DNA from: CAZYJR01 sp964647905
GTDB taxonomy: Bacteria > Desulfobacterota > DSM-4660 > Desulfatiglandales > HGW-15
Assembly (NCBI GenBank): GCA_964647905.1
Contig: CAZYJR010000040.1
Location: 1 to 37,017, forward strand
Length of the DNA stretch: 37,017 bases
Direction: 5' to 3'
Shown: positions 32,044 through 37,017 of the stretch, one piece after another
Numbering within the stretch: the stretch's first letter is position 1
Layout of the letters: every line of letters begins with the position of its first letter
Notes under the pieces: generated by a model
The model's input: only the letters and a program-made list of their open reading frames with translations
Told to the model about the DNA's origin: nothing
The model's database searches: none
Position numbers and translations under genes: made by a program

Positions 32044-32691
32044 ATGCCCCTATTCGAAGGGGCGGACGCCGAGGAGCCGGATCCTTTTTTTCATGAAGAA
32101 AGGGCCCGCAGCTCAGGGTACCGGCTGGTGGCAGGGGTGGACGAGGCCGGCCGGGGTCCGCTCGCAGGTCCGGTGGTGGCCGCGGCTGTTATACTCCCGG
32201 CCGGGGTTTCAATGGATGGGATCACCGACTCCAAGGCAATGACAGAGAGGGCCAGGGAGCGCGCGTTCAGCGAAATCTGCGAAGCCGCCCTTGCCGTTGG
32301 AATCGGTGTGCTGCCCGCCCGATACATCGACGAGCGCGACATCCTGAGCGCATCTCTCCAGGCCATGGGGACGGCGGTTTCGTTCCTGGATCCATCACCC
32401 GACTTCCTCCTTGTGGACGGCAATCACCAGGTTCCGCTCCGCCTCCCCCAGAGGTGCCTCAAGAAGGGCGATCGTCTGAGCCGGAGCATCTCGGCTGCCT
32501 CTGTAATCGCCAAGGTGTACAGAGACAGGATCATGTGCTCCTATGACAAGGTCTTCCCCGGGTACGACTTCACCAGTCACAAGGGCTACGGCACCCGGCG
32601 GCACTTGGCCGCATTGAAGAAGCTGGGGCCTTGCAGGATACACAGAAGGAGTTTCCGGGGGGTGGTGAATCAAGGCGCGGGCGGTGCCTGA
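32044..32691 (+). CDS. rnhB: Ribonuclease HII
   Basis: This 215-residue enzyme cuts RNA-DNA junctions and removes misincorporated ribonucleotides. Catalytic motifs are GVDEAGRGPLAGPV (Asp-Glu), ITDSKAM, and the second acidic cluster near FLLVDGNHQVP, followed by ASVIAKVYRDRIM and the HKGYGTRRHL element. The start is ATG 32044; a TTG at 32026 is the alternative. The ribosome binding site is weak, suggesting coupling to rplS. Confidence 0.95.
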   Translation: MPLFEGADAEEPDPFFHEERARSSGYRLVAGVDEAGRGPLAGPVVAAAVILPAGVSMDGITDSKAMTERARERAFSEICEAALAVGIGVLPARYIDERDILSASLQAMGTAVSFLDPSPDFLLVDGNHQVPLRLPQRCLKKGDRLSRSISAASVIAKVYRDRIMCSYDKVFPGYDFTSHKGYGTRRHLAALKKLGPCRIHRRSFRGVVNQGAGGA

Positions 32692-32723
32692 AAGGCCGTC
32701 ACCGTGACGGGGGGCTCGCCGAA

Positions 32724-33077
32724 TTGACCAGGAGAAGGCTGGCGCTGGGGAAATCGGGCGAGGACTTGGCGTTACGAAGACTGCAGGGCCTCGGCTACCG
32801 CATACTGGAGAGGAACTACCGGTGCAAACTGGGAGAAATAGACCTGGTGGCGAGAGACGGAGATCAGTTGGTCTTTGTGGAGATAAAGACGCGGCTGGGC
32901 CCCGCCGAAGAGGCCAAGGCCGCTGTTGACAGGGACAAGCAGCGACGTCTCCAGCGGCTGGCCCTGAGCTATATGAAGGAAAAGTCCTGCCCCGAGGCTC
33001 GCTGCCGCTTCGATGTGGTGGCGATCGGCCTGGGGGGCGGCGAGCCTCGGGTGGAAGTCATCCGTGACGCGTTCTAG
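32724..33077 (+). CDS. yraN: UPF0102 / YraN-like endonuclease-fold protein
   Basis: This is a protein of about 117 residues from TTG 32724 (LTRRRLALGKSGEDLALRRL). YraN features are GKSGEDLALRRLQGLGYRILERNYR, GEIDLVARDGDQLVFVEIKTR (PD-D/EXK-like nuclease core with Asp and E-x-K) and a helical end. An open frame extends upstream to 32631, overlapping rnhB, but the extra residues resemble nothing and the TTG has a G-rich site before it. The biochemical role is poorly defined; it commonly neighbours rnhB and rsmI. Confidence 0.88.
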   Translation: MTRRRLALGKSGEDLALRRLQGLGYRILERNYRCKLGEIDLVARDGDQLVFVEIKTRLGPAEEAKAAVDRDKQRRLQRLALSYMKEKSCPEARCRFDVVAIGLGGGEPRVEVIRDAF

Positions 33078-33103
33078 CCCGGACCGGTGCCACCAGGGTG
33101 GAT

Positions 33104-33985
33104 ATGCCTCTTAGCGACAGGGACAAGCCCAAGGCTGCAGGGGCCGATGCGGGGACCCTATACGTGGTCTCCACCCCCATCGGGAACCTGGAGGATATCT
33201 CCCTGAGGGCCCTCCGCGTGCTCAAGGAGGTGAACCTGATAGCGGCGGAGGGGGTGGCGCACTCGAAAAAGCTCTGCCGTCGGTTCGGAATCGAGACACG
33301 CCTGATCGCTTACAACCAGCACAACCGCCGCAACAAGGAGCCGCTGATCCTCGAGCGGCTGCGCTCGGGCGAGGATGTGGCCTTGCTGACCAATGCAGGC
33401 ACTCCCGGGATATCCGATCCCGGGACCATGCTGGTCATGGGGGCGCTGGAGGAGGGCATCACGGTCTCCCCCATACCCGGGCCCTGTGCGGCGGTGGCCG
33501 CGCTTTCCGCCTCGGGTCTCCGGTCGGACGGATTCCTGTTCGCAGGGTTCCTATCCAGCCGCAAGGGGCGAAGGCGGAGCGAGCTGTCCGAGCTTGCCGC
33601 GGAGCGCAGGACACTCGTCTTCTACGAGGCGCCCCATCGGATCAAGGCGGCCCTGGAGGATATGAAAGAGGTCCTCGGCGACAGGCAGGCGTCAGTGGCA
33701 CGAGAACTGACCAAGGTCCACGAGGAGATACTGCGGGGAAGGCTGAGCGAGCTGGCGGCCGAGATGGAACCGGGCCGAGCCAGAGGTGAGATCACCGTGG
33801 CCGTCGAGGGCTGCTCCAAGGCCCGGGACAGGGGAAAAGAGGACCCGGAGCTCCCGCAGAGAATAGAAGAGCTCCTGGGCGAGGGAATGGGGGTCAAGGA
33901 CGTTGCGGCCAAACTCTCCCTTGAATACGACGTAGGATACAGGCATATTTATAGGACCGCTCTGGCCATAAAGAAGGCCATATAA
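33104..33985 (+). CDS. rsmI: 16S rRNA (cytidine1402-2'-O)-methyltransferase RsmI (variant motif)
   Basis: This 293-residue tetrapyrrole-methylase-fold enzyme 2'-O-methylates C1402 in the 30S decoding centre. It shows YVVSTPIGNLEDISLRALRVL, the SAM-binding block NAGTPGISDPG, SPIPGPCAAVAALSASGL and FYEAPHRI. Two positions are unusual. The usual AEDTR reads AEGVAHSKKL, and the usual DAGTP reads NAGTP. All other landmarks fit, and the location after yraN supports the assignment. The start at ATG 33104 has AGGG close upstream; GTG 33098 is possible. The C-terminus (EGMGVKDVAAKLSLEYDVGYRHIYRTAL) is the normal helical tail. Confidence 0.88.
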   Translation: MPLSDRDKPKAAGADAGTLYVVSTPIGNLEDISLRALRVLKEVNLIAAEGVAHSKKLCRRFGIETRLIAYNQHNRRNKEPLILERLRSGEDVALLTNAGTPGISDPGTMLVMGALEEGITVSPIPGPCAAVAALSASGLRSDGFLFAGFLSSRKGRRRSELSELAAERRTLVFYEAPHRIKAALEDMKEVLGDRQASVARELTKVHEEILRGRLSELAAEMEPGRARGEITVAVEGCSKARDRGKEDPELPQRIEELLGEGMGVKDVAAKLSLEYDVGYRHIYRTALAIKKAI

Positions 33986-34055
33986 GCGCCCTGAATCGGG
34001 CAAGGCGGACCGGACGCGGAAACAGGTCCCCGGCCCGGCCTCATGGGGAAGGGTG

Positions 34056-34325
34056 ATGGAGCAGACAAAGACCTTCCGCATCTCCAATGACCTGGGACTC
34101 CATGCCCGTTCCGCGGCAAAGATTGTGGAGCTCGCGGGGAAGTACAAGGCCGGACTGTATCTCAGCAGGGACGGAAACGAAGTGGACGGCTGCAGCATCT
34201 TGTCCATTCTCAGTTTGGCCTGTCCAAAGGGGACGGAAATCACCGTCCGGGTGGTGGGAGATGAGGCCGAGGCCTTGATGGCCGAGGTGGGCAGACTATT
34301 TGAAGGTAAATTCGGCGAGTCCTGA
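34056..34325 (+). CDS. ptsH: Phosphocarrier protein HPr
   Basis: This 89-residue HPr accepts phosphate from enzyme I. His16 lies in the LGLHARSAAKIVELA motif and is the active site. A Ser at 47 (DGCSILSIL) corresponds to the HPr-kinase regulatory serine. No PTS permease is in the window; in many Desulfobacterota the Man-family or regulatory PTS is used, so both transport and regulation are possible. GGGGAAGGG precedes the ATG. The stop overlaps the ptsI start (TGATG). Confidence 0.95.
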   Translation: MEQTKTFRISNDLGLHARSAAKIVELAGKYKAGLYLSRDGNEVDGCSILSILSLACPKGTEITVRVVGDEAEALMAEVGRLFEGKFGES

Positions 34326-36130
34326 TGATTGAAGAAAACACACTATTGACCGGCATCCCGGTGTCTCCGGGCATTATCTTCGGCAAGGCCCGGGTGATCG
34401 ACCGCTCGCGGGTGAAGATCCTCTACCAGTACCTCATAGGGGAGGAGCAGGTACACCAAGAGGTGGAGCGCTTCCGCGAGGCGCTCTCCGCCACCAAGGA
34501 CTACATAGTGGCCCTCAGGAACAGGATACCCGAGCCGCTGCAAGCCCACGGGTTCATCCTGGACACCCATCTGATGATCCTCGAAGACAGCATGCTCGCC
34601 CAGGCCACGGAGCAGTCGATCCTTGACGACAAGATAAACGCGGAATGGGCCCTAAAGAAATCACTACAAAAAATTAGACGCCTGTTCGAGCAGATCCAGG
34701 ACGACTACATCAGGGAGCGCATAAACGACGTAGAGAGTGTGGCCCAGAGGATCCTCCTGAACCTGGCAGGGAGGGAGATGGAGAGCCTCTCGGAGATCAG
34801 GGAGCGGGTGATCATCGTCGCACATGACCTCTCCCCGGTGGATACCAGCGAGATGAACATAGGAAAGGTGATGGGCTTTATCACGGACGTGGGCGGCCGC
34901 ACCTCGCATACCGCCATCATGGCCCAGTCACTCAAGATTCCGGCGGTGGTCGGACTGGAGACCGCCACCGAGGTCATACCGGACGGCACCCTGCTCATTG
35001 TGGACGGCAACAAGGGCGAGGTGGTGGTAAATCCGGACGATGACACCATCATCGAGTACCAGGAGAGGCAGCTCCGGCACGAGAGGTACGAGTCCAGGGT
35101 GCTGCGGCTGAGCCACCTGCCCGCCGAGACCGTTGACGGCTGCAGGATCACGGTGAAGGCCAACATAGAGTTCCTCGAAGAGGTTGCTGTGGCCTTGGAC
35201 CACGGGGCCGAAGGGATCGGCCTTTACAGGACCGAGTTTCTCTTTCTCAGGGCCAAGGAGCCGCCCGGCGAGGAGGAGATGTTCGAGGACTACCGCCAGG
35301 TGGCCGAGATCATAGCCCCGGCCCCGGTTACCATCAGGACGCTGGACCTCGGAGGCGACAAGTTTTCATCCTCCCTGCCACTGGGAGTGGAAATGAATCC
35401 CGCATTGGGGCTGAGGGCCATCAGGTTCAGCCTCAAGGAGGTCAAGATCTTCTGGCGCCAGCTCCGCGCCATCCTCCGGGCCAGCGCCTTCGGAAACGTC
35501 CGCCTCATGTTTCCCATGATATCAGGCCTCCAGGAGGTACTGGACGCCAAGCGCATTCTGGCCGAGGTGATGGACGAGCTGGACGCCGAGGGCACGGCCT
35601 ACGACCCGAGACTCAAGGTCGGGATCATGATCGAGATCCCCTCGGCGGTTGCGGTCGCCGACCTCCTGGCCCGCCACGTGGACTTCTTCAGCATCGGGAC
35701 GAACGATCTCATCCAGTACGCACTGGCCATCGACAGGATCAACGAGCACGTGGCTTACATGTACCAGCCCTTCCACCCGGCGATACTCAGAATGATCGCA
35801 CAGGCCGCGGGCGCGGCCGAGAAGGCGGACATCGAGGTGGCCCTTTGCGGCGAGATGGCGGGCGATCCGTTGTGCGCCCCGATCCTGGTGGGGCTCGGGA
35901 TCCAGGAGCTCAGTATGAACGCCGGGAGCATTCCCACCATCAAGAACGTCATCCGCTCCCTGTCGGTCAAGGAGGCCAGGGAGAGCCTGAGAAAGATCCT
36001 GGGGCTCAGCACCTCCCGGGAGGTGCGGGAGTTGGTCACGAGCCAGCACGAGCAAATCGAGGAGGCCTTGGACCCCAAGACGCCCCTGGAGTTCCGGGCG
36101 GACACCGCGGCAAAACAGGGGGTCTCATGA
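34325..36130 (+). CDS. ptsI: Phosphoenolpyruvate-protein phosphotransferase (enzyme I)
   Basis: This 601-residue enzyme I transfers phosphate from PEP to HPr. The N-terminal HPr-binding domain includes DTHLMILEDSML. The phospho-His domain carries GGRTSHTAIMAQSLKIPAVVG with active His at about 194. The C-terminal PEP barrel has EGIGLYRTEFLF, MFPMISGLQEV, FFSIGTNDLIQYALAIDR and the catalytic Cys in LCGEMAGDP. Length and order are normal, and there is no GAF domain, so this is ordinary EI rather than the nitrogen-PTS PtsP. It is coupled to ptsH and overlaps smpB by 4 nt (ATGA). Confidence 0.96.
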   Translation: MIEENTLLTGIPVSPGIIFGKARVIDRSRVKILYQYLIGEEQVHQEVERFREALSATKDYIVALRNRIPEPLQAHGFILDTHLMILEDSMLAQATEQSILDDKINAEWALKKSLQKIRRLFEQIQDDYIRERINDVESVAQRILLNLAGREMESLSEIRERVIIVAHDLSPVDTSEMNIGKVMGFITDVGGRTSHTAIMAQSLKIPAVVGLETATEVIPDGTLLIVDGNKGEVVVNPDDDTIIEYQERQLRHERYESRVLRLSHLPAETVDGCRITVKANIEFLEEVAVALDHGAEGIGLYRTEFLFLRAKEPPGEEEMFEDYRQVAEIIAPAPVTIRTLDLGGDKFSSSLPLGVEMNPALGLRAIRFSLKEVKIFWRQLRAILRASAFGNVRLMFPMISGLQEVLDAKRILAEVMDELDAEGTAYDPRLKVGIMIEIPSAVAVADLLARHVDFFSIGTNDLIQYALAIDRINEHVAYMYQPFHPAILRMIAQAAGAAEKADIEVALCGEMAGDPLCAPILVGLGIQELSMNAGSIPTIKNVIRSLSVKEARESLRKILGLSTSREVRELVTSQHEQIEEALDPKTPLEFRADTAAKQGVS

Positions 36131-36582
36131 GCAACAGGGTGGTCTGCCAAAACCGAAAGGCCTCACACGAGTACTTCCTCGAAGAACGCTTCGAGGCCGG
36201 CCTGGTCCTGGAGGGGCCCGAGGTCAAGTCGCTCAGGGAAGGCAGGGCGAACCTGGTCGACAGCTATGCCAAGATCAAGGACGGCGAGGCATGGCTCCAC
36301 AACATGCACATCTCGCCCTACCCCCACGCCCGGCACGTGCCCCAGGAGCCCACCCGCACCCGCAAACTGCTCCTCAACCGCAGGGAGCTGAAACGGCTGA
36401 TAGGAAAGACCCAGGAACGGGGATATTCCCTCATACCCACCAAGGTCTACTTCTCAGGCAACTGGGCCAAGGTGGAGATCGCACTTGCCCGAGGAAAGCG
36501 CAAGGTGGACAAGCGGCGCACGCTCAAGGAAAAAGAGATCCAGAGGGAGATGGAGCAGGCCAAAAAGAAGTGGAGCCATTGA
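36127..36582 (+). CDS. smpB: SsrA-binding protein SmpB
   Basis: This 151-residue partner of tmRNA in trans-translation fits into the decoding centre in place of a codon-anticodon pair. SmpB hallmarks are NRKASHEYFLEERFEAGLVL, EGPEVKSLREGRANL, the HPHARHVP-like stretch SPYPHARHVPQEPTRTRKLL and a basic C-terminal tail (RTLKEKEIQREMEQAKKKW). The start ATG overlaps the ptsI stop. The stop codon is inside the -35 box of the ssrA promoter, so smpB and its RNA partner are adjacent. Confidence 0.97.
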   Translation: MSNRVVCQNRKASHEYFLEERFEAGLVLEGPEVKSLREGRANLVDSYAKIKDGEAWLHNMHISPYPHARHVPQEPTRTRKLLLNRRELKRLIGKTQERGYSLIPTKVYFSGNWAKVEIALARGKRKVDKRRTLKEKEIQREMEQAKKKWSH

Positions 36583-36607
36583 CTTCCGCCCAAAGCATGC
36601 CTATAAT
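36579..36607 (+). promoter_or_regulatory. Strong sigma-70 promoter of ssrA
   Basis: TTGACT (36579-36584), 17 nt, TATAAT (36602-36607). The -10 is perfect and the -35 has one mismatch. Its TGA is the smpB stop codon. Transcription would start near 36614, leaving a precursor leader of about 30 nt removed by RNase P. Confidence 0.85.
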
Positions 36608-36645
36608 TTACTCAACAAGCAGTATTCCTGATCACCCACCCCAGA

Positions 36646-37004
36646 GGGGGCGTAACGGGTTCGACGGGGATACGGAAGCTTAGGTTGCATACCGAGGTTC
36701 CATCTGCTCGTAAAACAGGTGGGATAAACACAGACGCAGACGATTATGCGTACGCCCTGGCCGCTTAACTGACGGCCAGCGTCCCCCCGGTTCTCTCCCG
36801 CGGAACCGGAGCGGGGCGTCGACTCAGCGGGATAGCCGACCCGATGAGCCTGTGGATCGGTGAGGCGAACGCCTTTACAGGATAGCCCCGGAGCGACCTC
36901 GCCCGGTAGGAACCTCTGGGGCGAATTACCAATATCGGGCTATGTATGTAGACGCCTAAGTGGAGTATTTCCGGACGGGGGTTCGACTCCCCCCGCCTCC
37001 ACCA
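36646..37004 (+). ncRNA. ssrA: tmRNA (SsrA)
   Basis: This is the transfer-messenger RNA that rescues stalled ribosomes. The 5' end GGGGGCGTAACGGGTTCGAC is the diagnostic tmRNA start. Its first seven bases pair with CGCCTCC before the encoded ACCA end at 37004, forming the tRNA-like acceptor. The T-arm GGGGGTTCGACTCCCCC is intact. The tag frame most likely resumes at GCA 36736, preceded by ACAGAC, and ends at TAA 36766-36768. It encodes ADDYAYALAA, with the protease-recognised ALAA end. The pseudoknot region lies between 36770 and about 36960. It is a standard one-piece tmRNA. Confidence 0.97.
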
Positions 37005-37017
37005 ATCAAATCAACAA

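Noticed and set aside
1..37017. CRISPR arrays, transposases, integrase attachment sites, phage or defence genes
   Set aside because: No direct-repeat arrays, terminal inverted repeats or matching protein families were seen. The tmRNA 3' end, a common integration site, is intact up to the window edge and what follows is outside the window.

Overview
The window is GC-rich, densely coded chromosomal DNA from a Gram-negative, anaerobic, diderm bacterium. It is most likely a member of Desulfobacterota (former Deltaproteobacteria) with sulfate-reducing or syntrophic physiology. The main reasons are a complete Qrc-type cytochrome c:menaquinone oxidoreductase operon, a type IV pilus minor-pilin/PilY1 operon behind a sigma-54 promoter, and an ffh-rpsP-khpA-rimM-trmD-SPOUT methylase-rplS-rnhB-yraN-rsmI housekeeping run of the kind common in that phylum. 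I see no insertion sequences, phage genes, CRISPR arrays or other clear signs of recent transfer.

Layout. 1-2335: a truncated HAD phosphatase on the minus strand, divergent from nadB. 2367-7896 (minus): qrcA-qrcB-qrcC-qrcD plus a fifth small membrane-protein gene, with a sigma-70-type promoter upstream. 8214-10296 (minus): rpsU and rlmD, separated by about 490 nt without a convincing gene. That gap carries a perfect TTGACA-N16-TATAAT promoter and a chain of nested inverted repeats, and is best read as an unassigned structured RNA or a long rpsU leader. 10297-10541: a regulatory region with a likely rlmD promoter on the minus strand and, on the plus strand, three hairpins ending in a T-run and then a near-perfect sigma-54 promoter. 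10542-21727 (plus): the pilus operon (fimT/gspH-like, pilW, pilV, pilX, a giant 2251-residue PilY1, a small secreted protein, a PilB/GspE-type ATPase), followed by recN. 23455-27581 (minus): an FlgT-like lipoprotein, acylphosphatase, ligA and a nucleoside-phosphorylase-like protein. 27830-36582 (plus): translation and secretion housekeeping genes, then ptsH-ptsI-smpB, and finally the tmRNA gene ssrA with its own strong promoter.

How the parts work together. Qrc would pass electrons from periplasmic cytochrome c3 into the menaquinone pool. The pilus operon supplies the minor-pilin priming complex, the tip adhesin PilY1 and an assembly-type ATPase, apparently under RpoN control. The last third covers co-translational targeting (Ffh), ribosome maturation (RimM, S16, L19, TrmD, RsmI), genome maintenance (LigA, RecN, RNase HII) and ribosome rescue (SmpB with tmRNA).

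The most unusual signals are the candidate structured RNA upstream of rpsU, and the nested domain architecture of PilY1. In PilY1, InlB-type repeats split golvesin-like domains, cysteines occur only at the split sites, and an unsplit golvesin domain sits inside the von Willebrand A domain.
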